A stretch of DNA of 64,000 bases from Geminicoccaceae bacterium (GTDB lineage: Bacteria; Pseudomonadota; Alphaproteobacteria; Geminicoccales; Geminicoccaceae). Shown here piece by piece: positions 15,379-25,700 of the stretch (position 1 is the first letter of the stretch; each line of letters begins with the position of its first letter). The translations under genes were made by a program, and so were the position numbers. Location: assembly GCA_020638465.1 (NCBI GenBank), contig JACKIM010000002.1, positions 1,860,001 through 1,924,000 of the forward strand, given 5' to 3'. The notes below the pieces were generated by a model, which was not told the DNA's origin, ran no database searches, and worked only from the letters and a program-made list of their open reading frames with translations.

Positions 15379-15616
15379 TGAAGCTATTGTATCCGGCATT
15401 GCCGTATAGATCAACCTCTTTGCTTTCGCACAACCGTGACGAGAACGCCGCCCGTTTTCGCGGCAGCGTTGGCCGCGTTGAATATTGTGCTGCGTGTGCG
15501 AACTCGAAGTACTGAACGTGCAGCGCGAGGGTGCGTTTTTCAGTATAAATCACGCGATGTGAGAATATGGCTTCCCGTTTTCCGATAACCGCCATTCAAG
15601 ACTTTGATTTTCTTGT

Positions 15617-15622
15617 TATAAT
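15617..15622 (+). promoter_or_regulatory. Possible -10 element before the broken AT-rich gene
   Basis: A perfect TATAAT lies 31 bases before the first possible start of the broken gene. The upstream region is AT-rich, but the -35 candidate (TTCAAG, 16-base spacing) is weak. Such hexamers are frequent in AT-rich DNA. Confidence 0.3.
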
Positions 15623-15652
15623 GAATATTATCGCTTCTGCTTTTACGCGAAT

Positions 15653-16425
15653 ATGAAGGCGATGCCGATGTATTTTTCTCATGAAAATCTAGATTCCTTA
15701 AAAGACGGTTACAAAACCATTGACCCCAAGCACCGTGAAATGATGGATGCATTCGCTCTGCGAAGCTACGCTAACAATAAATCTTATGAATTTGCACATC
15801 ACGGTTTTCTCCGAAGAGCTAAAACGCTGCGACGATGTATTTCCAATGTTTATGAATTGTGCCCACCTGAAAGAAGCACAAAACTATCTTCATATGAACT
15901 AACTGATTTGGTGATCTATTTACAAAGTTTCATATTCAATACATTCGGATGCATGGACAATATTGCTTGGATTTGGCTTCATGAGAACAAATAAAACAAA
16001 AAGATGGAAAAGATTTTTCTCGCACCAAGATTGGGTTATCGAAAAACTGTGAGGATTTTCGAAATACTTTTTCAGAAAAATTCCAAGAATTTATTTCTGG
16101 ATTTGATGATTGGTTTAGAGAGATTGGTGATTTTCGACATGCTGTTGCTCATCGTATTCCGCTTTATGTGCCGCCATTCAATGTAACCGACGAAGAGGCT
16201 AAAAAGCTTGCTGAGCTAGAGGAAGAAAAACGTCAAATGCTACGGCAACATAGATTTGATGATTATGAACGGATTGATGAGGAAATAGAATCAATCGGCA
16301 CTTTTATTCCATGTATGATGCATTCATTCTCTGAACAATCCAAACAAGTTGTTTTTCACGCACAACTGATTGCGGATTGGAATACGGTTCATTCAATATC
16401 AATGAAATTTATTGATGAACTATGA
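15653..16425 (+). pseudogene. Broken AT-rich gene: one nonsense codon and one frameshift
   Basis: Three pieces join into one protein of about 255 residues. The first piece (MPMYFSHENLDSLK... to IWLHENK) ends at an in-frame TAA at 15992-15994. The same frame continues as NKKMEKIFLAPRLGYRK. At the A-run 16042-16046 the coding frame moves by one base; adding one A restores RKNCEDFRNTFSEKF and leads into GDFRHAVAHRIPLYVPPFNV and a C-terminal coiled region rich in E, K and R. The reassembled protein looks like an uncharacterised family by eye. Its codons and base content are unlike the neighbouring genes. A single sequencing error in the A-run would explain the frameshift but not the stop. Confidence 0.72.
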
Positions 16426-16740
16426 TTTTTCGTAAAGGGGCTTATCATGGCAACTTCCGCGCGGATACCTGCTTGCCTCGTGTTTCAGAATCTATGAATC
16501 ATGCTCCACTGACGAAAACGCGGCAAGCTCGCGCGGTCGATATGGTGTGATTCTGCGGTGCATGATTCTTTCCTGCCTGACGAGGCTTCTGACATACCAT
16601 GTCACTGCATGGGGATATTGTCTACTGAAAGGCGTCCGGAGAAGGGATGTGGGAACTCATGGCGGGATGGTGCCTTGTCGTGACGATATCGGAAAATATT
16701 CCTTGACTCTCGCACTGCCTTTCCATCATAACCTCCCCCC
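16426..16740. other. Intergenic stretch at the right edge of the AT-rich island
   Basis: No gene of normal size is supported. A 16-codon reading frame (ATG at 16447, preceded by AAAGGGG) ends almost at once and may be the stub of a deleted gene. A perfect nine-base inverted repeat, GAATCATGC (16496-16504) and GCATGATTC (16560-16568), lies 55 bases apart. Base composition climbs back to the chromosomal level across this stretch, so a transfer boundary probably lies here. No transposase or tRNA attachment site is visible. Confidence 0.5.
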
Positions 16741-17526
16741 ATGTCCCCCACCTCTCCCACACCCCCCATATTGCCGCGCAAACTCGCCGGCCGGGTCTTT
16801 CGCTGGGGCGCGCCTCGTTTCCTGAAGGTGTGCTGGCTGGTGGCGACCGGGCGGCGCGGGGTGCTGGCGGGGTCGACGGTCCGGCTTGATATGGCGGAGG
16901 TCGACGGGCTGGAACATCTGCCGCATGTGGCGGGTGTCCTGTCGGCGATGCGGGCGGGACTATCCCCACATGGTGGTCATGGCCTCCGGGCGATCCTCCA
17001 CCGCCTGCTGCTGTTCCACTCCCGCGACTGGTTCCGCCAGTTGCAGGACAACTCCCTGGCGCAATCCGTCGCATCGGCGGATGGTGCCGAAAGGGCATGG
17101 CTGGATCGTGCCGGACGCAGGGGAATGGGGAATGTCATCACCTCGCTGCTGAAGTCGGTGGCCAGAGGGATCGACGTGCCGGATGTCTGCCCGGTGCCAT
17201 GGTCGCTCACGAAGGACACTCCCGCGGCGGCGAAACCCGCAAGGGCGAGGAAATCCCGCGGCGAGGAGGAAAGGCTCCGCGCCAGGGGACGGTCCCGCCT
17301 GTTGAAAAGTCTCCACGAGCATATCCTCGACGCGATGATGACGACCCCGCAGGCGGGTGCCTTCGCCATCTTCGCGCCGGACGAATTGCGCCTGATCCGC
17401 GCGCTCCCGCCCGGCGATTTCCCCGACCTGCCGCCGCCACCCGTGCGGCCCGTGTCGGCGAGGCGGCCGTTGCCGGTCTGCAAACCCCACCCGGTATTCG
17501 GAAAATCGCTCTCCGGCATCCCCTGA
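16741..17526 (+). CDS. Unrecognised protein, 261 residues
   Basis: Not recognised. The frame shows strong G/C bias at third codon positions and runs 786 bases, so it is probably a real gene. The protein has a basic N-terminal third with a hydrophobic patch (about residues 23-36), a middle helical section with FHSRDWFRQLQDNSLAQ, a basic linker (AKPARARKSRGEEERLRARGR, about residues 163-183), a FAIFAPDELRLIRALP segment, and a proline-rich tail. No cysteine pairs, signal peptide or known catalytic motif is seen. It lies alone between the AT-rich island and the convergent ychJ-like gene. Antisense frames here are weaker candidates. Confidence 0.5.
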   Translation: MSPTSPTPPILPRKLAGRVFRWGAPRFLKVCWLVATGRRGVLAGSTVRLDMAEVDGLEHLPHVAGVLSAMRAGLSPHGGHGLRAILHRLLLFHSRDWFRQLQDNSLAQSVASADGAERAWLDRAGRRGMGNVITSLLKSVARGIDVPDVCPVPWSLTKDTPAAAKPARARKSRGEEERLRARGRSRLLKSLHEHILDAMMTTPQAGAFAIFAPDELRLIRALPPGDFPDLPPPPVRPVSARRPLPVCKPHPVFGKSLSGIP

Positions 17527-17592
17527 CGCCTTCGCACGGGGTTATTCTACAGTGGAAATTGCGGAATTAAGCGGTCGGCCCCTGCCTTCCCC

Positions 17593-17997
17593 TCAATCCA
17601 GCGCCCGGACATAATACCAGCGTCCCTTGTGTTTTTCGAACAGGCTGTGCTCGTGGTGGATCCGGGGTTGTCCGTCTTCGACATAGCGGGCCTCGAAACG
17701 GACGGTGCCGCTGGTTTCGACGGGGCTGCCGCCGGTGGTGCCGATGATGACGAGGCCGGTCCAGCGGGTGCGTTCGATCCACTCGCGCGTATCCTTGAGG
17801 TCGAAGGCCGGGCGCCGGGAGGGGTGGAGCGTGTCGCGAAGGTAGGACGGCCTGCCGGCGGCGAAGGCGGAATAGCGCGAGCGCATGAGTTGCTCGGCGG
17901 TCTGGGCGGGGATGCGCCCCTGATGGAGCGGGCCGCAGCAGCGGCCATAGGTGCGCGCCTTGCCGCAGGGGCATGGTTCGCCGGCGGCGAGGGTCAT
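17593..17997 (-). CDS. YchJ family protein with SEC-C zinc motif
   Basis: A 134-residue cytoplasmic protein. The N-terminus holds a SEC-C-like zinc site, CPCGKARTYGRCCGPLHQG (about residues 10-28), and the rest is the NTF2-like YchJ domain with AEQLMRSRYSAFAAG, EWIERTRWTGLVI and HEHSLFEKHKGRWYYV. The function of YchJ (UPF0225) is unknown; SEC-C motifs elsewhere bind SecB or ribosomal partners. The ATG at 17997 overlaps the stop of the RND pump gene by 4 bases, so it is the last cistron of the efflux operon. Confidence 0.87.
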   Translation of the reverse strand: MTLAAGEPCPCGKARTYGRCCGPLHQGRIPAQTAEQLMRSRYSAFAAGRPSYLRDTLHPSRRPAFDLKDTREWIERTRWTGLVIIGTTGGSPVETSGTVRFEARYVEDGQPRIHHEHSLFEKHKGRWYYVRALD

Positions 17998-20900
17998 GAT
18001 CCGGATCCGATGGCCTGCCGGTGCAACGATGATCGCCACGCACCGGAGATCCGGGCGAAATCGAGCTGCACGGCGACCAGGCACGGGACCAGCAGCAGCA
18101 CGAGCAGGGTGGTGACGGCAAGGCCGAAGCACAGCGTCACCGCCATGGGTTGCAGGAACAGGGCCTGGAAACTGGTCTCGAACAGCAAAGGCGCCAGGCC
18201 GCCCACCGTCGTGAGCGAGGTGAGCAGGACGGCGCGGACGCGCGCGGTCGCACCGTCGATGATCGCCTTCACCGGATCGCCGCCGAGGGCCAGTCGCTCG
18301 TCGATGGTGGACACGAGGATGATGCTGTCGTTGACGAGGATGCCCGAGAGACCGAGGAGCGTCACCAGGCTAAGGATCGACATGTTGAAGCCCATCGCCA
18401 GATGGCCCAGCACCGCGCCGACGAGGCCGAAGGGGATGACGGCCATTACCGCCAGGGGGCGGGAAAAGCTGCCGAACACCCAGGCGAGGATGATGTAGAT
18501 GAGCGCCAGGCCGACCATGGCCCCGAGGCTGATGTCCTTGAGCGTGTTGGTCTGCTCTTCCGCCCGCCCGGCGTAATAGTACTCGATGCCGTAGTGCCGT
18601 GCGATCTCGTCGAGATCGCCGGCCATGGCTTCCTGCACCATGTCGAGGCGGATGACCGCTTCATCGAGCTCGCCGGTGATGGACACCTCCCGAGATCCGT
18701 CCCGCCGCTGGATACGGGAGAAACCGCGCTGGTCCTGCAGGCTGGCGACCTCGCCCAGGGCCACTTCCTCGCCGGTGGGGCCGCGCAGCTGGAAGCGTTC
18801 GAGCGTGGGGTCGGCACGGGCGGCATCGTCCAGCCGCACGGAAATCTCGACTTCCTCGTCACCCCGGGCGAACCGCCTCGCGATCGCTCCCTCGAAGGCG
18901 TCGCGCAGTTGGCGGCCGACGCTTTCGGTGGTGAACCCCATGGCCTCGCCGCGTGGCAGGAGTTCGATCAGCACCTCCTGCTTGCCATAGGTGAAATCGT
19001 CTTCCAGTTGACTGATGCCAGGCAGCCGCTGGAGGGCCGCTTCCACGTCGAGGGCGGCACGCTTGAGCCGTGCGACATCGATGCCGCCGCGCAGGCGGAT
19101 GTCGAGTTCGCGGCCCGGGGGACCGCCGCGCCGCTCCTTGATCGTCAGGGTGTCGAGGCCGGCGATCGGCGGGATCCGCTCGCGCCACGCGGCGATCAGA
19201 TCGGGTGTGCGCACGTCGCGGGTATCCGAGGCGACCAGCTCGACATCGATCCCGCCATTGTTGTTTCCGTTCGACTGGGGAACGCCCGGCGTCTCGCTGA
19301 CCGACTGGCCGATGCGGGTCAGCGACATGGCGACCAGATCGCGTCCCCTGGCCGAAATATCATCCGCCGTCGCGTAGAGGGCATCCTCGATCCGCTCCAG
19401 TGCCGCGATCGTCTGCCCGCGCGACGTTCCGGGCGCCATCGTGACATTGGCCTCGATGCGGTCGGCCTCCGGTCCGTCGAAGAAGACGAAAGGTACACGA
19501 CCGGTGAACATCAACGCCATGGCAAGGATGAGCATGCCGACGGCAATCGCCAGGGTGACGTAGCGCCACGCGATGGCCCGCTCCAGCAACCGGCGAAAGA
19601 CCCCGTTGCGAAAGCGGTCGAAGCCATCGTTGAAGCGCCGGCGAAAGCGGCTGTCGCGGTCGTGGCCGATCGCCAATGCTCCACGCATGTGGGTGGGCAA
19701 CACGAGGAGACATTCGACCAGACTGGCCAACAACACAAAAATCACCACAATGGGAATTTCGCGAATTATCGAACCAATGATGTCGCCAATTACCATCAAC
19801 GGAAGAAAAGCCGCAATCGTGGTAAGAGTGGCACTGGTCACCGGTGCCATCATGCGGATAGCACCCAGTTCGGCAGCATCGGCCGGCGACATGCCCTGCT
19901 CGCGCAACGTCGTCGAGTGCTCGCCCACGACAATCGCGTCGTCGACCACGATCCCGATGGCCAGGAGCATGGCGAACAGGCTGATCATGTTGATCGTCAT
20001 GCCGAACAGCCAGAGGACGCCCAGCATCGCCGCCAGCGACACGGGAATGCCCATGGCCACCCAGAACGCCACCCGCGCGTTGAGGAACAGGAACAGCACC
20101 ACGATCACGAGCACCAGCCCCTGCACGCCGTTTTCCACCAACAGCCAGATACGCCCCTCGATCAGGTCGGAGGCAATGCCGTACCGCTCGATCCTGAGAT
20201 CCGGAGGAAAACGCGAGCCGGCGGTGGCAAGGTAGTCGTCGACCCGTGCCGCAATTTCGAGCGCATCAGAACTCAGGGCACGCTGGACATGAAGCTCGAT
20301 GGCGAGATTGCCCATTCGCCGCCCCTCGGGCGCATCCTCGTCGAAACCGTCCTCGATCGTGGCGACGTCGTTCAACAGCAACCGTCGCCCGTCGGGCTCG
20401 GCGAGAACGGCGATCGCCCCCACCTCCGCCGCGGTTTCCGCCAGCCCCATGGCCCGCGGCTGGAGCTCGACCGCACCCTCGACATCACCGGCCGGAACAT
20501 CCTGGGAACTTTGCCGGATGATGGCGGCAATATCTGAGGGTGTCCGATCCAGCTGGCGCAATGTCGCCGGCGACATCCCGACATCGATGGTCTCATCGCG
20601 CGCACCGAAAAGCGTCACGCGATCGACACCCGAACGCAACAGCTCCTCGCGCACGGTCTTGGCCAGCGTCTTGAGCGTCGCCTCGTCGAACGGCCCCGAA
20701 AGGACCAGCCGCGAAATGGTGTCATAGCGCACCACCCGGCGGATCACCGGCCGTTCGCTGTCCTCGGGAAGGGTCGTGATCTGGGCGACCGCCTGCTCGA
20801 CATTGGAAAGGGCCTCCTGCATGTCACTGCCGGACTCCATCTCCACCCCGATGGTGCCAAGTCCCTCCTGGGCCGTGGCATTGACCCGCTTGACGTTGTC

Positions 20901-21176
20901 GAGGAACCGCACCTCAGGTTCGATCGCCTGCAGCACCGAGCCTTCGACATCCTGCGCCGTGGCACCGGGCCAGGCGACACTGATCGTGATCACATCGATG
21001 CCGAAGTCGGGAAAGAACTGCCGCTTGAGCTTGGCGAGACTGACGGCACCCACCAACAACATGACAATCATGAGAAGATTGCCGGCTGTCGAATGTCGCG
21101 CAAACAGGCCCACCAGACCGCCACGGGAACGAGCGGTCACGTCGCCGACGACACCAGCGCCGTTTTCTCCGCTCAT
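17994..21176 (-). CDS. RND family efflux transporter permease (AcrB-like)
   Basis: A 1060-residue inner-membrane proton/drug antiporter with the usual RND plan: one N-terminal helix, a large periplasmic domain, a helix block at about residues 345-560, a second periplasmic domain and a C-terminal block. The proton-relay pair is seen in the fourth helix as GIVVDDAIVVGE. Motifs such as FFPDFGIDVITISVAWPGAT and GLSGILVNDSIILVSTIDER fit the branch of AcrB-type pumps found with HlyD-like adaptors. The adaptor gene precedes it by 29 bases. No outer-membrane TolC gene is nearby. The substrate cannot be read from sequence. The start lacks a strong ribosome-binding site. Confidence 0.92.
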   Translation of the reverse strand: MSGENGAGVVGDVTARSRGGLVGLFARHSTAGNLLMIVMLLVGAVSLAKLKRQFFPDFGIDVITISVAWPGATAQDVEGSVLQAIEPEVRFLDNVKRVNATAQEGLGTIGVEMESGSDMQEALSNVEQAVAQITTLPEDSERPVIRRVVRYDTISRLVLSGPFDEATLKTLAKTVREELLRSGVDRVTLFGARDETIDVGMSPATLRQLDRTPSDIAAIIRQSSQDVPAGDVEGAVELQPRAMGLAETAAEVGAIAVLAEPDGRRLLLNDVATIEDGFDEDAPEGRRMGNLAIELHVQRALSSDALEIAARVDDYLATAGSRFPPDLRIERYGIASDLIEGRIWLLVENGVQGLVLVIVVLFLFLNARVAFWVAMGIPVSLAAMLGVLWLFGMTINMISLFAMLLAIGIVVDDAIVVGEHSTTLREQGMSPADAAELGAIRMMAPVTSATLTTIAAFLPLMVIGDIIGSIIREIPIVVIFVLLASLVECLLVLPTHMRGALAIGHDRDSRFRRRFNDGFDRFRNGVFRRLLERAIAWRYVTLAIAVGMLILAMALMFTGRVPFVFFDGPEADRIEANVTMAPGTSRGQTIAALERIEDALYATADDISARGRDLVAMSLTRIGQSVSETPGVPQSNGNNNGGIDVELVASDTRDVRTPDLIAAWRERIPPIAGLDTLTIKERRGGPPGRELDIRLRGGIDVARLKRAALDVEAALQRLPGISQLEDDFTYGKQEVLIELLPRGEAMGFTTESVGRQLRDAFEGAIARRFARGDEEVEISVRLDDAARADPTLERFQLRGPTGEEVALGEVASLQDQRGFSRIQRRDGSREVSITGELDEAVIRLDMVQEAMAGDLDEIARHYGIEYYYAGRAEEQTNTLKDISLGAMVGLALIYIILAWVFGSFSRPLAVMAVIPFGLVGAVLGHLAMGFNMSILSLVTLLGLSGILVNDSIILVSTIDERLALGGDPVKAIIDGATARVRAVLLTSLTTVGGLAPLLFETSFQALFLQPMAVTLCFGLAVTTLLVLLLVPCLVAVQLDFARISGAWRSSLHRQAIGSGS

Positions 21177-21205
21177 CGGACTGCCGCCGCCGCGCCCGCC
21201 ATCGC

Positions 21206-22453
21206 TCAGGGTACCATCTCGACCTTGAGCCCCGGCGCCATCTCGGCCAGTCGCGTCGTCACCAGTGGCACCCCTTCCTCCAACGCCCCCCGCACAAGCA
21301 CATCATCCGCGCCACGATCGACGACCTCGACGTCATACCCCACCAATCTTCCGTCGATCACGCCATATACCGTCGCCGGATCGAACAATGCCGAGCGCGG
21401 CAGGAGGACCACATGGTCGTAGGCCCTGTCCTTCATGGCGATATCGAGGAATGCGCCCGGGCGCAGGGGAGCATCGCGCGGATTGGCGGTGATCGTGGCG
21501 AATACGCTGATACCGCCGCGACGAGCCTCGATCCGGCTCTGGATCCGGTCGATCCGGGCCTCGATCGGATATGTCTCGCTGCCCAGCCGCCAGTTCGCCG
21601 CAACCTCGCGGCCGATCAGTCCATCGTCCCAAAGCCTGCCGAAATCGGCATCGTTGAGCGTGAAGCGGACCTCGATCGACGGGATTTCGGTGAGCGCGAC
21701 CAAACGGTCGTAAGCCCGGATCTCCTTGCCGGGCGCGACATCGACCTCCCCAACCAGGGCATCGAAGGGAGCGGTGACGGTGGTCTCGGCAATATCCCGC
21801 CCGACACGATCGATGGACACCAGCAGTTTGGCCTCGACGGCCTTTTGCTGATCCATGCGCGCACCCAACGCTGCGATCTCGCGCTCGCTCTGCCGCCTCG
21901 CCGTCTCCTCGTTCGTCAACCGCAATTGTGCATCGTCGAGATTCTTCTTCGACGCGAAACTGCTGGACTGCAGCTTCTTCTGGCGATCGAGGTCACGACT
22001 GGCGATGGCCAGACGCTGATCGCTCAGGGCGAGCATGTCCCGTTCGGCTTCCAGCATCAGTTCCAGCTCACGCTGCCGGGCACGGGCCTCGTCGAGACCC
22101 GCCTCAAGATCGCGCATCTCGGTCACGTGATCGAACGGATCGAGGCGCAGGAGCACCTGCCCCTTGCGGACCGTTCCGCCATCGACCAGCTCCGGCGCAA
22201 CCTCGATCACCCGACCCTCGACCGGTGCCTGAAGGACGACCTCATGCGTTGCAACCAGTTCGCCGAACAGATGCAGCTCGGGCTGGTGTTTCTCGAAGTT
22301 CACCGGCACCGTGCGAACGGTGAAGACGCGTTCTCCCAGCGTCACCGGCTCCACGACAGGCCGGGTAGCCTGCAGCAGGCCGGCACCGCCCAGCGCCACC
22401 GCGATCACCGCGACCGGCAGGAGGAACTTGGCAAGGCTACGCAAGGAAGGCAT
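21206..22453 (-). CDS. RND efflux periplasmic adaptor (HlyD/MFP family)
   Basis: A 415-residue membrane-fusion protein. The N-terminal hydrophobic segment (about residues 6-25) anchors or exports it. Then come the lipoyl-like half HEVVLQAPVEGRVIEVAPELVDGG, a long coiled hairpin rich in E, R, A and Q (about residues 115-200), the second lipoyl half TVTAPFDALVGEVDVAPGKEI and a beta-barrel/proximal domain. It would bridge the RND pump to an outer-membrane channel. The ATG at 22453 was chosen because the hydrophobic segment starts there. First gene of the efflux operon. Confidence 0.9.
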   Translation of the reverse strand: MPSLRSLAKFLLPVAVIAVALGGAGLLQATRPVVEPVTLGERVFTVRTVPVNFEKHQPELHLFGELVATHEVVLQAPVEGRVIEVAPELVDGGTVRKGQVLLRLDPFDHVTEMRDLEAGLDEARARQRELELMLEAERDMLALSDQRLAIASRDLDRQKKLQSSSFASKKNLDDAQLRLTNEETARRQSEREIAALGARMDQQKAVEAKLLVSIDRVGRDIAETTVTAPFDALVGEVDVAPGKEIRAYDRLVALTEIPSIEVRFTLNDADFGRLWDDGLIGREVAANWRLGSETYPIEARIDRIQSRIEARRGGISVFATITANPRDAPLRPGAFLDIAMKDRAYDHVVLLPRSALFDPATVYGVIDGRLVGYDVEVVDRGADDVLVRGALEEGVPLVTTRLAEMAPGLKVEMVP

Positions 22454-22547
22454 GCATGGATCCCGTATCGTCCGACTGCCGGACATGATAGCAGCATGGG
22501 CACGAAAGGGCGAAGCCCGCACCCCGGTCGCGGCTACCCGCCACACC

Positions 22548-22579
22548 TTGAGAACGATTTGTTTTCAAGAATTTCTCAA
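22548..22579. promoter_or_regulatory. Inverted repeat in the AT-rich upstream region of the efflux operon
   Basis: TTGAGAA (22548-22554) and TTCTCAA (22573-22579) form a perfect seven-base inverted repeat with 18-base spacing inside a local AT-rich patch, about 95 bases before the adaptor start. Efflux operons are often controlled by dimeric repressors, so an operator is possible. No regulator gene is adjacent. Confidence 0.3.
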
Positions 22580-22746
22580 TTTATCTATAGTGTTGAATGC
22601 GGGCCTGACACCGGTCGCCAGACCCTCGCATCCCGTCACGACCGGCCACTCCCGCAGGCAGCAGGCATTGACGCCCGCCTCCTCGCAGGATGGCGGGACA
22701 ACCGCCACGCCTCCTGTAGCGCACCGTGGTCACGATTCCGTGACCC

Positions 22747-25700
22747 TCAGCCCGGCAAGGGCGCAAACAGCGCTTCGACATCCTCCTCGGTAAAGCTCAG
22801 GCTGCTCTTCACCCCGCCCATGATGCCCTGCACCAGTGCCTTCTTGCGCTCCTGCAATTCGAGCATCTTCTCCTCGACGGTCCCGCTCGCGACAAGCTTG
22901 TAGACGAATACCTGCTTGTCCTGCCCGATACGGTGTGCGCGGTCGGTAGCCTGCGCCTCGACGGCCGGATTCCACCACGGATCGTAGTGAATGACCGTGT
23001 CCGCCCGGGTCAGCGTCAGGCCGGTGCCGCCGGCCTTCAGGCTGATGAGGAAGATCGGCACCTCGCCGTCCTGGAACCGCTTGACCGGCGTTTCACGATC
23101 GCGTGTACGGCCCGTCAGCATGGTGTAGCCAAGCTTGTGCTGCTTCAGTCCCGCCTCGACGAGTTCGAGCATCTCGACGAACTGCGAGAAGATGATGACC
23201 CGGCGGCCATTCTGGACCATGCCCTCAAGCATCGACAACAGCAGGTCGAACTTCGCCGAACTGACATCGGCACCGGGGCCGGCACTGCCCTTCTCGCCGT
23301 CATCGCCCTTCAGCAGGCGGGGATCGCAGCAGATCTGCCGGAGCTTCAGCAGGGCTTCGAGGATGGCGATGTTGCTGCGTGCCAGTCCGCGCTCCTTGAT
23401 CTCGTCGCGGATGCGGGTATGCATCGCGAGGCGCACGCTCTCGTAGAGATCGCGCTGCTCGTCGGAGAGTTCGATCTCGCGCACGAACTCGCTCTTGGGC
23501 GGCAGTTCCGAGGCGACCTGCTCCTTGGTCCGGCGCATGAGGAACGGACGCACCCTGCTGGCCAGCAACGCCTGCCGGTCGGCATCGGCATCCTTCTCGA
23601 TCGGATTGCGGAAGGTGCGGCGGAAGAACTCGCGCTCGCCGAGGAAGCCCGGCATCAGATAGTGGAAGACCGACCAGAGTTCGCCCAGATGGTTTTCCAT
23701 GGGCGTGCCGGACAATGCGAGGCGATAGTCGGCCTCGAGTTCGCAGGCCACCTTGGCCAGCTTGGTCGTGGGGTTCTTGATGGCCTGGGCCTCGTCGAGG
23801 ATGACCACCCGGTAGGACCGCTTGATCAGCTCGTCGCGGTCGCGCAACATGAGGGCGTAGCTCGTGAGGATGATTTCCGCGTTGTCGAGCTTCTTGTAGA
23901 GATGCCCGCGGCTGTTGCCGTGCAATACAAGGATCTGCAACTTCGGCGCGAAGCGCCGGGCCTCGTTGCGCCATGTGGGAATGAGACTGGTGGGAGCGAC
24001 GACCAGTGCCGGCTTGTCCAGCCTTCCGGTCTCCTTGAGCGCCAGCAGATGGGTGAGCGTCTGCAGCGTCTTGCCGAGCCCCATGTCATCGGCGAGGACA
24101 CCCGAAAAGCCCGTCTCGGACAGGAACTGGAGCCAGCTCACGCCCTGAAGCTGGTAGGGCCGCAACGTCGCCTGGAGGGATCCGGGCGGCGTCACCTCGG
24201 CAATTCCGTCAGGATTGGCCAGCCGGCGGCTCAGTTCCAGCAGCTTGTCGCCACCGTGCCAGCGCACGTCGTCCTCGGTGAGCGAACTGTCCATGATGGC
24301 CAGCCGCGACACATCGGCCGAGCGCAACCGCAGGCGTCCGTCCTCGTCGAGCTTCTTGCCCCGGGAGAACTGCTCGTAGAGCGCTTCCAGCATGGCCTTG
24401 AGCCGGGCGGCGGGGATCGGCAGCAGCCGCCCGTCCGGCAGCGTGCCGTAGACCAGTTCCTCGCCATAGGAATCGAGCGCCGCCGGCGTCATGTCCTCCG
24501 GCGCGCGTTCGAACAGGTCCAGCAGCACCGGAAGCAACGGAACCCGTTCGCCGTCGATCTCGATTCCCAGGTCGAGTTCGAACCAGCCCGTACCGGAATC
24601 GCTGATCTCGATATCCCATGGCGGCGGGTCGCGGACGACCTGATAGGGGTAGGACTCGCTGATCTCGATCTGCCAGCCGTCCTTTTCCAGCCCCGGAAGA
24701 TCGATCTGGTTGAACTCGACCCAGCGGACACTGACGTCATCGTCATCGTCTTCCTCGAACGTGAAGTCCTGCCTCACGTCTTCGGCAGCAAAGCGCCCGA
24801 GGCCGGTCGGCCCCAGCGGCTGGAGCCCAAGGGCGTTCAGCCGCTCCACGGCCTGAACCTCGTTCAAGGCATCGCGGGAGATGATGAGAAGGCGATTGTC
24901 GGCGACATGATTGAGCTCGGTCCGGCCATTCTGCCAGCCGACGACGGCCCCGGCATAGTTGAAGCTCAGCCGGGCCAGCGGCAGGTCGATCTCGCTCTCC
25001 TCGCGCCGCCAGCCGGTGCCACGCACCACCGTCACCGAGGGACAGTGGAGGTAGAGAACCGGAACCGGAACGACCTCGAGCCGCTCGCGCTGGCGAAGCG
25101 GCTCGGGAAGCGGAAGCTTGTCGCCGCTTTGCTGCAGGCGCTGGCGCACGATGGTGGCAGCCGCCGGCGGCACGGGCGGGGCATCCACGAGGCGGCCGGC
25201 AACGGACTGGCTCAGTCCGGTATCCACACGACCGCAGGTGGCATTCCTGGTGTCGATGAACCACGGTTCGCCGAGACCGACGATGATCGTCTCCTCGCTG
25301 TCGTCGTCGAGTTCGCAGACGATGCGTTGCTGCCCCTCGCCGTCGAACTTCCACGAGAAGTGACCGCGGCGCGACTCGATCATCCGCAATGCGTCGCCCT
25401 GGGCGTTACGCCAGTGACAGCGGCCCGTTGCCACCATGTGTTCGAGGAGAACGGAATCGGCCAGTCCCGCGAGCCGCCGGCCCGGAACATTGGCACCGCC
25501 GAGCATGCGGCCGATCACCTGGTCGTCCAGGCCGACATAAGGCGGAATGGCGTCACCGACGAGATTGGCGATCGCGACCGGATGCTCGCGGCCATAGATG
25601 TTCGACCGCATGCGCTTGGCCCGCACGGTCGAAACGCAGATCGGCTGGGCAAGCCCGCCCTCGCGCCACGAGCGCTGCGCCGGTTCCAGCAGGTAGAGGA

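Noticed and set aside
15992..16063. Programmed frameshift or stop read-through in the AT-rich gene
   Set aside because: Two separate lesions are needed to restore the frame and no stimulatory structure is evident; decay is simpler.
18150..20537. A 795-codon plus-strand open frame opposite the RND pump gene
   Set aside because: Composition is the typical antisense shadow (rich in R, D, H, Q) and no family motif is present, while the minus strand encodes a complete RND protein.
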